This document shows positions 8,134-16,668 of a DNA stretch of 64,000 nt, piece after piece. The stretch lies in contig DASYXT010000022.1 in the NCBI GenBank assembly GCA_035934555.1, forward strand, positions 18,554-82,553. The letters run 5' to 3'. The stretch's first letter is position 1; every line of letters starts with the position of its first letter. The stretch comes from DASYXT01 sp035934555. GTDB lineage: Bacteria; Verrucomicrobiota; Verrucomicrobiia; Limisphaerales; UBA8199. Below the pieces are notes generated by a model. The model ran no database searches. It was not told the origin of the DNA and saw only the letters and a list, made by a program, of their open reading frames with translations. The position numbers and the translations under genes were made by a program.

Positions 8134-10658
8134 TTGATGAACGAAGCTTCGTTGGCCTGGAGCAGCGCGTGCGCATACTCCTGCCACGGCTTGAGCGGTT
8201 CGCGGCGGCGCATCCCGGGCCGGTTGCCAAAGCGCCGACGGCCGGCCGGACCGACCTGCGCGCGCTGACGTTCGGTCGAAACCTGCTGGAAATCAGGCCC
8301 AGGTTCGGCGCCCATTGACGACACCTGATCGGAGGCCGCGCCGATGAAATCGAGGCCGAGTTGCACTTCTTCCGCCTGCGCCGGACGCTGATAAATCCGT
8401 TCGTAAAGGAACTGCACCCGCGCGGTTTCATCGGTGCAGGAAGAGAAGTCGGGCAGGGCGACCAGGTGTTTGGCCTGCTCGATGACGAGCGGACTGTTCA
8501 TGAGAAAAAGCGCTTGCTGCGGCACGGTGGTTTCATGACGCCGGCCATTCGGCATGTCCGGGTTGGCGAAATCAAAATTAATCAGCACATCGGCCAGGTT
8601 TGCGCGGTCCACGCGGCCGTAAATGGTGCGGCGGGTCGAGTAAGGCTCCTGCTCGATATTCACCGGGCGCCCGTACATCGTCGGGTCGAGGTCACCGCCA
8701 ATCGCCAGCAACGAATCGCGCAGCGCCTCGAATTCCAGCCGGCGAATGTTCGCGCGCCACAGCAGGCGGTTGTCAGGGTCCACCTGCGCGTAACGCGCGT
8801 TATAGGCGCTGCTTTCCTGGTACACGCTCGAGAGCATGATCAACCGGTGCATCTTTTTGAGACTCCACCCCTCGGCCATAAATCGCGAAGCCAAATAGTC
8901 CAACAATTCCGGATGACTCGGCGGCTCGGAAGTTGTGCCGAAATCATCCGGTGTGGGCACGAACCCCTCGCCGAAATGGTTTAACCAGAGCCGGTTGATC
9001 AGCACCCGCGCGGTCATGGGGTTGTTCTTGCTCGCGATGGCCCAGGCCAGGTCGAGCCGGCCACTGCCGTTGGTAAATGGCGGACGCGCCGCGCCGGAAA
9101 GCACTTCGAGAAAGTGCCTCGCCACCAGCGGGCCCTTGTTGCCGGCATCGCCCCGAATGAAGACCGGCGAATCCTGCGGCCGTCGGACGTCTTCCAGGAC
9201 CATTGCCCGCGGCGGCGCACCCGGATGCGTCAGCTCCAACTGAACAATGCTGGACTCGTTTTCACGCATCTCGCGCTGGATTTTGCGCAATCCCTGCCGA
9301 TCCCGCGCACGGCGCAGTTCGCGCAACCTCGCCGGGAATGAGTCCTTTACCCGCTCCAGGTCCATGCGCTGTTTGTAATAATCGGCGTAGTTGGTTCCGT
9401 TGAGGTCGCGCACAATGACCGGTTCAATCGGCGGTTCGGTGCAACTGGCGAACACGCCGCGCAGCGAATAGTAATCTTTGGTTGGGATCGGATCGAACTT
9501 ATGGTCATGACAGCGCGCGCAGGTGACGGTGAGGCCGAGAAAGCCCTTCGTCACGACATCGATCCGATCATTGATGATGTCGTTCTGCATCCCCATGAAC
9601 CGATCGCCCACGGTCAAAAAGCCTAACGCGCAAAGATTGGTCAGGTTGTTTCTGGTGGCTGGGAGTTTATCGGCGGCAAGCTGCTCGATGATGAAAAGGT
9701 TGAACGGCTTGTCTTCGTTAAAGCTGCGGATGACGTAATCGCGATAAGTCCAGGCAAATGGGTAATTGGGATCCTCCCGCTGCCGGCGGATCTGGCCTTT
9801 GGTGTCGCTGTAGCGGGCGACATCCAGCCAGTGCCGGCCCCAGCGTTCGCCATAGTGCGGGGACGCCAGCAACCGGTCCACCACTTTGGCGAACGCGTCC
9901 GGTGAATCATCATTGAGAAAATTTTGAATCTCCTGCTCGGTTGGCGGGAGGCCGATGAGATCGAAAGTGGCACGGCGGAGCAACGTCCGCTTGTCCGCCG
10001 GCGGGTTCGGCTTCAGGCCTTTCTCGTCGAGTTTGGCCAGGATGAAATTGTCCACCGGCGTTTTGCTCCAGGACGAGTCCTGCACCTGCGGGACCGGCGG
10101 CTCTTTCAAGGGCTGCCAGGCCCACCAATGCGCCTTGTCCGCCCACTGTTTCGGGGCGCCGCCGGCGCGTGGATCCGGTGCGCCCATTTGCACCCAGGCG
10201 ACCAAATCGGCAATGACGGTGTCCGGCAGCTTCCTGCCTTTGGGGGGCATTTGAAGGTCCGGGTCCGTATAGCGAATCGCTTTCACTAACAAGCTATGCT
10301 CCGGGTCGCCTGGAACGATCGCCGGCCCGCTGTCACCGCCCTTGAGCACGCCTTCACGCGTGTCCAGCAATAGCCCCGCTTTAATCTTCTCCGCTTGTTG
10401 GCTGTGACATTTGTAACAATTCTCGCTGAGGATGGGGCGAACGTGATTCTCGAAAAACTGCAATTGCGCAGCGGTTGGGGCGGCGGCAAGCCCGAGGCCC
10501 TGGGCGAACAGCCCGCACAGCAAGACTGAAAACAGGAGAGAAAGTAACGGGGGGCGAAGGCCGGGTTTACGGAGTGCAGACCTCAGCCCGCAGCACGTGT
10601 GGCCCGGCTGAGCGCCGGGCGCCATCCCAAAGCGAAATCGCCGCGCGTCGCGCTTCAT
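8130..10658 (-). CDS. exported PSCyt1-DUF1549-DUF1553 (PSD1) protein
   Basis: 842 residues with a long N-terminal signal segment (hydrophobic core about residues 38-58). A PSCyt1 cytochrome-like domain follows with ILSENCYKCHS (CxxCH, about residue 82). A DUF1549/PSCyt2 domain is next (DLIGLPPTEQEI about 232, ERWGRHWLDVARYSD about 272), holding a second CxxCH in TCARCHDHKFDPIP (about 381). The C-terminal DUF1553/PSD1 domain shows RVLINRLWLNHFG (about 553) and PSHPELLDYLA. The family is abundant in Planctomycetota and Verrucomicrobiota, is presumed periplasmic and heme-binding, and has no firm function. It is often tied to polysaccharide or sulfatase loci. The start overlaps the DUF1501 stop by 4 bases, so the pair is translated together. 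Confidence 0.88.
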   Translation of the reverse strand: MKRDARRFRFGMAPGAQPGHTCCGLRSALRKPGLRPPLLSLLFSVLLCGLFAQGLGLAAAPTAAQLQFFENHVRPILSENCYKCHSQQAEKIKAGLLLDTREGVLKGGDSGPAIVPGDPEHSLLVKAIRYTDPDLQMPPKGRKLPDTVIADLVAWVQMGAPDPRAGGAPKQWADKAHWWAWQPLKEPPVPQVQDSSWSKTPVDNFILAKLDEKGLKPNPPADKRTLLRRATFDLIGLPPTEQEIQNFLNDDSPDAFAKVVDRLLASPHYGERWGRHWLDVARYSDTKGQIRRQREDPNYPFAWTYRDYVIRSFNEDKPFNLFIIEQLAADKLPATRNNLTNLCALGFLTVGDRFMGMQNDIINDRIDVVTKGFLGLTVTCARCHDHKFDPIPTKDYYSLRGVFASCTEPPIEPVIVRDLNGTNYADYYKQRMDLERVKDSFPARLRELRRARDRQGLRKIQREMRENESSIVQLELTHPGAPPRAMVLEDVRRPQDSPVFIRGDAGNKGPLVARHFLEVLSGAARPPFTNGSGRLDLAWAIASKNNPMTARVLINRLWLNHFGEGFVPTPDDFGTTSEPPSHPELLDYLASRFMAEGWSLKKMHRLIMLSSVYQESSAYNARYAQVDPDNRLLWRANIRRLEFEALRDSLLAIGGDLDPTMYGRPVNIEQEPYSTRRTIYGRVDRANLADVLINFDFANPDMPNGRRHETTVPQQALFLMNSPLVIEQAKHLVALPDFSSCTDETARVQFLYERIYQRPAQAEEVQLGLDFIGAASDQVSSMGAEPGPDFQQVSTERQRAQVGPAGRRRFGNRPGMRRREPLKPWQEYAHALLQANEASFIN

Positions 10659-12079
10659 GCAATCACCGGTTTGACCACTTCGCCCGAAACATCGGTCAGG
10701 CGAAAATCGCGGCCGTTATAGCGATACGTTAACTGACGGTGGTCGAACCCAAGCAACGCCAGGATCGTCGCGTGCAGGTCATGAACGTGCACCTTGTTTT
10801 CAACGGCTGCGGCGCCGAACTCGTCGGTAGCGCCATAGACCATGCCGCCGCGCACGCCGCCGCCAGCCAGCACGGTCGAAAACGCCTTGCCGTTATGGTC
10901 GCGCCCGGGATTATCGTTGCCATTGCGGTCGCGCACCGGCTTGCGTCCGAATTCGCCGCCCCAGATCACCAGCGTCTCGTCCAGCAACTGCCGCTGTTTG
11001 AGGTCATTGAGCAATGCGGCCAGGGGTTGGTCGATGTCCTTGGCGCGCTCAGGCAACCGCTCCTCCAGGTCCTGATGATGGTCCCAGCCGCCGGCCCAGA
11101 CTTGCACAAAGCGCACGCCGCGCTCGATCAAACGTCGCGCGATGAGCAATTGATTGCCTTGCGGAGTGCGGCCATACAGGTCGCGCATCGCCTGGGGCTC
11201 CTTGTTCAAATCAAACGCGTCGGTGGCCTCGGTCTGCATCTTGAACGCCATTTCGAAGGCCTGCATCCGTGCTTCCAATTGCGCGTCTTTTTCCAGGTTT
11301 TGGCTGTGCAGCTCGTTGAGTTTATAAACCAAATCCAATTGCCGGCGTTGCTCGGGCAGCGACGTGTACTGATTGCGAATATTCTGCATGAGTTGGTACA
11401 CCGAGGGCACACGGGTGTTGACGCTCACCCCCTGGTAAATGCCGGGCAAGAATGAGGCCTGCCAATTAGAACTGCCGCCAGGTGGGGTGCCGCCCGGGCG
11501 CAGCGAAACGAAGCCGGGCATGTTTTGGTTTTCCGTGCCGAGCCCGTAAAGGACCCACGAACCGAGGCTGGGCCGCGCCAGGCGCGTCGAGCCGGTGTTC
11601 ATGAATACGGTCGCCACTTCGTGCGCGGGGATATCCGTGTACATCGAGCGAACCACCGCCAGGTCATCCACTAGCTCGCTTAATTTCGGGAACACCTCGC
11701 TGACCTCGATGCCGGAGTTGCCATGCTTGCTGAACTTGAACGGGGAAGCCATCGCGACACCATCCATGCCGGGAATCTCTTTGCCGTCGTACTGCGCCAG
11801 CGCCGGCTTTGGGTCCCAGGTATCGACGTGGGAGGGCGCGCCCTGGGCAAAAATGTGAATGACGTGTTTGGCCTTGGCGGGAAAAGGAGGTTTGCGCGGC
11901 GCCAGCGTCGCAATGGTTTCGGCCTGCGCGGTCGAGCCCAGCAATTGCTCTCCCAGCAAGGTCGCCAGCCCGAGCATGCCGAACCCCATCCCGGCGCGCT
12001 GCAGGAATTGTCGCCGGGTAATGAACAGGTCTTCCAGGCGCGCGGAATGTTCCCGCATGAATTTGTTGTCGCCGTTCAT
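10655..12079 (-). CDS. DUF1501 family exported protein (Tat substrate)
   Basis: 474 residues from the chosen ATG at 12079. The reading frame stays open to 12265, but the extra 62 residues look non-coding and would bury the signal. The N-terminus carries a twin-arginine signal (ITRRQFLQRAGMGFGMLGLATLL, about residues 22-44). The body matches the alkaline-phosphatase-fold DUF1501 family: HIFAQGAPSHVDTWDPKP (about 85), DIPAHEVATVFMNTGS, GVRFVQVWAGGWDHH (about 325) and VIWGGEFGRKP (about 375), with several His/Asp residues that could bind metals. DUF1501 and PSD1 genes are a recurrent pair in this phylum. The function is unknown, and an exported esterase or sulfatase-like activity is only an inference from the fold. 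Confidence 0.88.
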   Translation of the reverse strand: MNGDNKFMREHSARLEDLFITRRQFLQRAGMGFGMLGLATLLGEQLLGSTAQAETIATLAPRKPPFPAKAKHVIHIFAQGAPSHVDTWDPKPALAQYDGKEIPGMDGVAMASPFKFSKHGNSGIEVSEVFPKLSELVDDLAVVRSMYTDIPAHEVATVFMNTGSTRLARPSLGSWVLYGLGTENQNMPGFVSLRPGGTPPGGSSNWQASFLPGIYQGVSVNTRVPSVYQLMQNIRNQYTSLPEQRRQLDLVYKLNELHSQNLEKDAQLEARMQAFEMAFKMQTEATDAFDLNKEPQAMRDLYGRTPQGNQLLIARRLIERGVRFVQVWAGGWDHHQDLEERLPERAKDIDQPLAALLNDLKQRQLLDETLVIWGGEFGRKPVRDRNGNDNPGRDHNGKAFSTVLAGGGVRGGMVYGATDEFGAAAVENKVHVHDLHATILALLGFDHRQLTYRYNGRDFRLTDVSGEVVKPVIA

Positions 12080-12154
12080 AACAATAATAATACCATAAGA
12101 GACGCCGGCCGGCGGCCGCCGGTTTCGCATAAATTGCAAGTTGGATGCCAATAA

Positions 12155-12766
12155 ATGAGTAGTACCAAATACCTCAAGGGCTGCTGCCAGTCGTGTGGCG
12201 GGCACCTTGAGTTCCCCGCCGACCAGATTGGGCTGACCGCCGACTGTCCACATTGCGGACAGCAAACCGAGCTGATGTTGCCGCCGCCACCGGCGGAGCC
12301 GTCGGTCCCGCGCCGGGCGCTGGTCTGGACGGGCGTGGCCGTGTTGGTGGCGGTGCTGGGTTTGGTGGGTGCGATGATTGCCTTACACCGAGTAGAGCGT
12401 TGGGCGGCCCGGCAGCGGCAGGCAGGGGTAGTGCCATCGGCTCCCGCGGCCACGAATACTGAACCGCTCGCCAGCGCAGAGCCGCTCGCGCAGGCGGGGT
12501 TCAGCGCGTCGGAGATCAAACTCCAGCACGCGCCGGGGAGTTCACTGGTCTATGCGGTCGGAACAATTCGCAACACCGCCAACCGGCCACGATTCGGGGT
12601 CAGGCTCGAGCTGGACCTGCTGGATGCGTCGGGGGAAAAGGTCGGGACAGCGAAGGATTACGTCGCGACGCTCGAGGCGCGCGGGGAATGGCATTTCCAG
12701 GCGCTGGTGGTCGAGCCGAAAGGCGTTATGGCAGCGAAGGTCGCTTCTCTCAAAGAAGATCAATGA
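12155..12766 (+). CDS. zinc-ribbon, single-helix membrane protein with C-terminal beta domain
   Basis: 203 residues. Residues 9-35 form a CxxC...CxxC zinc-ribbon pattern (CCQSCGG and CPHCGQ). A proline-rich linker and one membrane helix (about residues 53-71) follow. The external C-terminal part (about 105-203) has the alternating pattern of FxLYD-like domains: GTIRNTANRPRFGVRLELDL, then WHFQALV. The arrangement implies a cytoplasmic ribbon and an extracytoplasmic beta-sandwich. Nothing shows a specific partner. It starts 75 bases from the divergent DUF1501 gene and runs convergently into the phosphoglycerate mutase gene with 22 bases between them. No firm function can be given. Confidence 0.75.
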   Translation: MSSTKYLKGCCQSCGGHLEFPADQIGLTADCPHCGQQTELMLPPPPAEPSVPRRALVWTGVAVLVAVLGLVGAMIALHRVERWAARQRQAGVVPSAPAATNTEPLASAEPLAQAGFSASEIKLQHAPGSSLVYAVGTIRNTANRPRFGVRLELDLLDASGEKVGTAKDYVATLEARGEWHFQALVVEPKGVMAAKVASLKEDQ

Positions 12767-12788
12767 GCCGCGCAGTCCGCCGTGCCGT

Positions 12789-14012
12789 TCACGCTCCGAA
12801 CTTATCAAACGCCTTCGCATTGGCTTGCATCAAGCGCATCAGGTATTTGGCTTCGAACAATCCCAGCGAGCCGGTATTAGCGCCGGTCTCGGTGAAGCGT
12901 TCAAGCTTATCGGAGCCGGAACAGGCTGAGTGCAACAAGACCGGTTGTGGGTGCCAGGAATGACCTTTCAAGGCGCAGGGCGTCGAGTGGTCCCCGGTAA
13001 TGGCCAGCACATCGGGCTTCTTTCTCAGCAACAGCGGCAAGGCGGCGTCGAATTCTTCAATGGCTTTGCGTTTCGCAGCAAAGTTGCCGTCTTCACCATA
13101 CATATCCGTGTATTTGAAATGGATGAAGAAAAAATCGAAGTTGTCGTATTCGGCCAGGTACCGTTCGAATTGTTCGGCGATGCTTTGGGGCCCTTCGAGC
13201 TTGGTCATGCCGACGAGTTGTGCCAGGCCCTTGTACATGGGATAGACCGCGAGGCATCCCGGCCTAAGCAGGTACCGATCCTGAAAGAGAGGAATTTCCG
13301 GTTGGTGCGCGATGCCGCGCATGAGAAATCCATTGGCGGGCTTTTGCTGCGCCAGCAACGGCAACGCCGCCTTGTAAAAACCGGCGACCAGCTTCGCCGT
13401 TTTCTTGGCTTTCAGCGATTTGGCCTCGAGCGGTTTGGCCGCCGGGATCGGCAGGCCTTCCCGGTGAGGATCGGCGTCCGTTAACGGCCCTTCGAGCCCT
13501 CTGCCGCGGAACACAACGACGAAGCGATGGCCTTTGCCGGCTTTAATGATCACTTCGGCATCGCCCACTTTCTTCACTTTCTGCGCCAGCAACGCGCAGA
13601 GTTGCTCGCAAACCGCGGTGTCAATCCGGCCGGCGCGCCGGTCGGTCACCACTCCGCCCGCATCGAGAGTGCAAAAGTTGGCGCGGGCCGCAACGTCGCC
13701 CGGCCGCAACTCCAATCCGAGGCCGAGCGCTTCGATGACGCCGCGGCCGACCTGGAATTGGAGGGGATCATAGCCAAACAACCCGAGGTGGCCCGGGCCG
13801 CTCCCGGGGGTAATGCCGGGAGCCACCGGGAGCATCCGCCCCTGGGCGGAGTCCTTGCTCAAGGCGTCGAGGTTGGGTGTGCGGGCCGCTTCCAGGGGAG
13901 TGACATATCCTTGTTCCCGCGTGGCGATGTCGCCGAGGCCATCCAGCACCACCAGCGCCAGCTTGCCGTTCGTTTTTAACGTCAGTTCCGAATACAATGC
14001 ATCCAGGTTCAT
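12789..14012 (-). CDS. apgM: cofactor-independent phosphoglycerate mutase, archaeal type
   Basis: 407 residues, the usual ApgM length. It interconverts 3- and 2-phosphoglycerate in glycolysis and gluconeogenesis. Visible marks of the alkaline-phosphatase superfamily fold are the metal-binding VVLDGLGD (about residue 21-28), PNLDALSKDSAQGRMLPVAPGITPGSGPGHLGLFGYDP in sections through residue 85, the VGRGVIEALGLGL segment, HFKYTDMYGEDGNF (about 295) and the C-terminal ITGDHSTPCALKGHSWHP (about 340) with the second metal site. It is monocistronic and faces the zinc-ribbon gene. The start ATG at 14012 agrees with the family N-terminus. Confidence 0.9.
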   Translation of the reverse strand: MNLDALYSELTLKTNGKLALVVLDGLGDIATREQGYVTPLEAARTPNLDALSKDSAQGRMLPVAPGITPGSGPGHLGLFGYDPLQFQVGRGVIEALGLGLELRPGDVAARANFCTLDAGGVVTDRRAGRIDTAVCEQLCALLAQKVKKVGDAEVIIKAGKGHRFVVVFRGRGLEGPLTDADPHREGLPIPAAKPLEAKSLKAKKTAKLVAGFYKAALPLLAQQKPANGFLMRGIAHQPEIPLFQDRYLLRPGCLAVYPMYKGLAQLVGMTKLEGPQSIAEQFERYLAEYDNFDFFFIHFKYTDMYGEDGNFAAKRKAIEEFDAALPLLLRKKPDVLAITGDHSTPCALKGHSWHPQPVLLHSACSGSDKLERFTETGANTGSLGLFEAKYLMRLMQANAKAFDKFGA

Positions 14013-14201
14013 GTCTCAAATTCCGTTTAATTGCTTGTCAGCGGGTGGCAGTCAAGCCAGCCAGGCCGAAACGCTCATTGTGGCCAAGACCGGGGCAGCG
14101 TCAACGGCATTTCGACAAGGCACATCAGGTGTGATAATTTGCATGGTTAGGGGCAGACATTAGGGCGCCTGGCACAAGGTTTTCAAAGGAGAGGACAAAC
14201 A

Positions 14202-14537
14202 ATGATGAAGACACCAATCGTGTTAACGGCAACAGCTTTGGCGCTTAGCCTGGCGATCACAGCGTGTATTACTCCCACTCGCGCGGTCGTTGTGCGTCCC
14301 ACCGGTGAAATTGTGGTCTCCGAAACCCCGCCACCAACCGGGCGGACGGAGGCGATTCCGCCATCGCCGGGCGCCGCTGACGTTTGGGTGCCGGGCTTCT
14401 GGGGTTACCATGACAACCAGTGGGTCTGGGTGCCTGGATATTGGCAGGCGCCACCGCGCACCGGCGCCGTCTGGGTGCCGGGACATTGGGACAGCGTGAC
14501 CGGCGGCTGGAGTTGGACGCCCGGGCACTGGGAATAA
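14202..14537 (+). CDS. YXWGXW-repeat lipoprotein
   Basis: 111 residues. An N-terminal lipoprotein signal ends in the lipobox ITAC (Cys at about residue 22). The rest holds three copies of the VWVPGxW pattern (VWVPGFWGYHDNQWVWVPGYW, then VWVPGHW and WTPGHWE), the aromatic repeat known as YXWGXW. It is probably a membrane-anchored envelope protein of unknown role. This is one of the few genes here with a good ribosome site: GGAGAGG about 10 bases before the ATG. A REPIN-like inverted repeat begins 2 bases after its stop codon. Confidence 0.85.
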   Translation: MMKTPIVLTATALALSLAITACITPTRAVVVRPTGEIVVSETPPPTGRTEAIPPSPGAADVWVPGFWGYHDNQWVWVPGYWQAPPRTGAVWVPGHWDSVTGGWSWTPGHWE

Positions 14538-14539
14538 TA

Positions 14540-14646
14540 GAGCGCGGACTAGTCCGCACCAATCATCGAACTTAAGGTGGCTGTGGCTGGAAATATGCCG
14601 CGTGTTTGGGCGTCCGGGTGTTGCTGCGGATTAAAGTCCGCGCTCC
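14540..14646. repeat. REPIN-like inverted-repeat element, copy A
   Basis: Two related palindromic arms in opposite orientation. The left arm is at 14540-14557 (GAGCGCGGACTAGTCCGC) and the right arm at 14626-14646, whose reverse complement also begins GGAGCGCGGACT and ends AATCCGC. They are separated by 68 bases. The element fills the space between the YXWGXW stop and the metX-metW stop, and the metX-metW TAA (14631-14633) lies inside the right arm. The ends match copy B at 24697-24806, while the inner sequence does not. This is the layout of paired REP sequences rather than of a transposase-bearing insertion sequence. Confidence 0.7.
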
Positions 14647-16472
14647 GGTGCGCGGTCCAGTCCGTGGTCCGTGCCACGGCTGACGACAAAAATAGCCAGA
14701 TCGGCGTTGAGATTGGGGTCATTAAACACCTCGATTCCGGCGGCAGTGTCCAAAGCGATGCGTTTGTGCACCTGGATATTCTTTGCGCGGCAGAAATCCT
14801 CAAAATCCGCAATGGTGAAGAACCGAATATTCGGTGTGTTGTACCATTCGTAGCGCAGGACGCCAGACTTGGGTGCGCGGCCTTCCTCGGCCAGCATGCG
14901 GCGTAATCGGTGGTAACCGAAGTTGGGGATGCTGACGATGCATTTTAGCCCAATGCGCAGGATGTCCCGGAGTAAACGCTCCACATTGGTGACGGTCTGC
15001 AAAGTTTGCGACAGCAATACGCAATCGAATTCGTCCGTGCCGAAGGCGCCCAGGCCCTGGTTTAAATCCGCCTGCAGCACATCCAGCCCGCGAGCGATAC
15101 AGGAAAGGATTTTCCGCTCGTCCAGCTCAATGCCGACCAGGCGGCGGTGGTCCTCGGCTTTCAAACGTGCCAGAAGCGTTCCAGAGCCGCAGCCCAGGTC
15201 CAGCACGCTGGCACCCGGCTCGATCAGTTCGGCAATGCGGTCGTAATCCAGCCGGTGCTGTTGAAAGATGCTGGTCGGTCCGTGGGCATCATCTTTCAGC
15301 TCAGGCGGTGCGGGTGCGGTCGAGCCGAGATTCGCCAAGAAGGCGCGCATCATCCCGCCGTAAACTTCCAACTCATCAGGCAGCAGGAAGGCATCGTGCC
15401 CGCCGCCGCTTTGGACGTTGCAATAGCTGACGGGGGCGTTGTTGGCGACGAGCGCATTTACCAGATCGCGCGACTGCGCCGGTGGGAAAAGCCAATCGCT
15501 GGAAAAACTCACCACCAGCCAGCGACTGCGCGCCGGGCGAAAGGTGGCGGCCAATTCGGCCGGCGTGCTGCCCAGGTCAAACAAGTCCATCGCCAACGAA
15601 AGGGTTACGTAGCTGTTGGCATCGAAGCGCTCGACGAATTTCGCGCCCTGGTACCCGAGGTACGAGCCCACCGAGAATTTCTTTTCGAATTCCGTCGCCA
15701 CTTCGCGCGGATGCAAACGGTCGGCTTCGAATTTTTCGCGCATCGCCTCGGGTGAGAGGTAAGTGATGTGGCCGATCATGCGAGCCAGGGCCAGGCCAAC
15801 CGAGGGGCCCTCGTGCTTATCGTAGTACTGGCCGCCGTGGAAATGGGGGTCGCGCAGGATCGCGTTGCGGCCAACCACATCAAAAGCCAGTGCCTGGGTC
15901 GTAAGCCGCGGCGAGGTCGCCAGCGCCACGATGCCCCGGGCCCGCCCCGGATAGCGAATGGCCCAGGTCAAAGCCTGGTGCCCGCCCAATGAGCCGCCCA
16001 CTACCGCCAGTAACTGTTCAATGCCTAAATGCTGCAACAGCCGCTGTTGCACCTCGACCATGTCCGCCAGGGTAATGACCGGGAAATCGCGTCCGAAAGG
16101 TTTGCCGGTAATGGGATTGATGCTGCCCGGACCGGTGGTGCCACGGCAGCCGCCCAGCAGGTTCGGGCAAATCACGAAGTAACGCTCGGTATCGACCGCC
16201 TTGCCCGGCCCGACAACCAGGTCCCACCAACCGGGGTCGTCCTGTGCATCATGCCTGGCGACGTGCGAATCGCCGCTGATGGCATGGCACAGCAGCACCG
16301 CGTTATCGCGCGCGGGATTCAGTCGCCCATAAGTTTCATATGCGACGGTGACGGAAGACAAGCGGGCACCCAGTTGCAACTCCAAGGGCTGGTCGAAAGT
16401 GACCGACTGCGCATAGCGTAAAGGCCGGGCATTGCGGATGCTATCGCTGCTTTCAAAAACGGTCGTGCTCAC
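14631..16472 (-). CDS. metX: homoserine O-acetyltransferase fused to MetW-type methyltransferase
   Basis: 613 residues made of two enzymes normally encoded by neighbouring genes. Residues 1-385 are an alpha/beta-hydrolase acyltransferase of the MetX family: nucleophile Ser in VVGGSLGGHQAL (about 158), Asp in FSSDWLFP (about 328) and His in SGGGHDAFLLP (about 361). Residues 400-600 are a MetW-like class I methyltransferase fold (YDRIAELIEPG, LDLGCGSGTLL about 423). MetX acylates homoserine for methionine synthesis. MetW is a partner protein, often required for MetX activity. The start is a GTG at 16472. MetX-MetW fusions are known from this phylum. No riboswitch that I can recognise lies upstream. 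Confidence 0.9.
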   Translation of the reverse strand: MSTTVFESSDSIRNARPLRYAQSVTFDQPLELQLGARLSSVTVAYETYGRLNPARDNAVLLCHAISGDSHVARHDAQDDPGWWDLVVGPGKAVDTERYFVICPNLLGGCRGTTGPGSINPITGKPFGRDFPVITLADMVEVQQRLLQHLGIEQLLAVVGGSLGGHQALTWAIRYPGRARGIVALATSPRLTTQALAFDVVGRNAILRDPHFHGGQYYDKHEGPSVGLALARMIGHITYLSPEAMREKFEADRLHPREVATEFEKKFSVGSYLGYQGAKFVERFDANSYVTLSLAMDLFDLGSTPAELAATFRPARSRWLVVSFSSDWLFPPAQSRDLVNALVANNAPVSYCNVQSGGGHDAFLLPDELEVYGGMMRAFLANLGSTAPAPPELKDDAHGPTSIFQQHRLDYDRIAELIEPGASVLDLGCGSGTLLARLKAEDHRRLVGIELDERKILSCIARGLDVLQADLNQGLGAFGTDEFDCVLLSQTLQTVTNVERLLRDILRIGLKCIVSIPNFGYHRLRRMLAEEGRAPKSGVLRYEWYNTPNIRFFTIADFEDFCRAKNIQVHKRIALDTAAGIEVFNDPNLNADLAIFVVSRGTDHGLDRAPERGL

Positions 16473-16526
16473 AACGGGTTGGGTTATTTAGGCGCAATGG
16501 CGGGCGAAATCCAGTAGAAATGAAGG

Positions 16527-16564
16527 GAAAAACGGGAGCGGCGAACCCTTCTGCCGCCCCCGTT
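16527..16564 (-). terminator. rho-independent terminator after the alpha-galactosidase operon
   Basis: On the minus strand the run AACGGGGGCGGC, a 10-base loop and GCCGCTCCCGTT form a stem of about 12 pairs (one wobble), followed directly by a run of five T. It lies 105 bases past the alpha-galactosidase stop and about 55 bases before the metX GTG. Most simply it ends the GH2/alpha-galactosidase transcript. Because it also sits in the leader of metX, attenuation of metX cannot be excluded. Confidence 0.7.
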
Positions 16565-16668
16565 CACTCAACCCCAATCCGAGGGTCCGAATCAAGTTCG
16601 GTCGTTACTCGGTTGCTACCTTAAAGCTCCGGCGACACTTGTCATGTCGCTAAAATAATCGACACGAG

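Noticed and set aside
16473..16668. SAM-type riboswitch before metX-metW
   Set aside because: No S-box, SAM-II or SAH-type conserved core was found in the leader on the minus strand. Only the terminator hairpin is clear.
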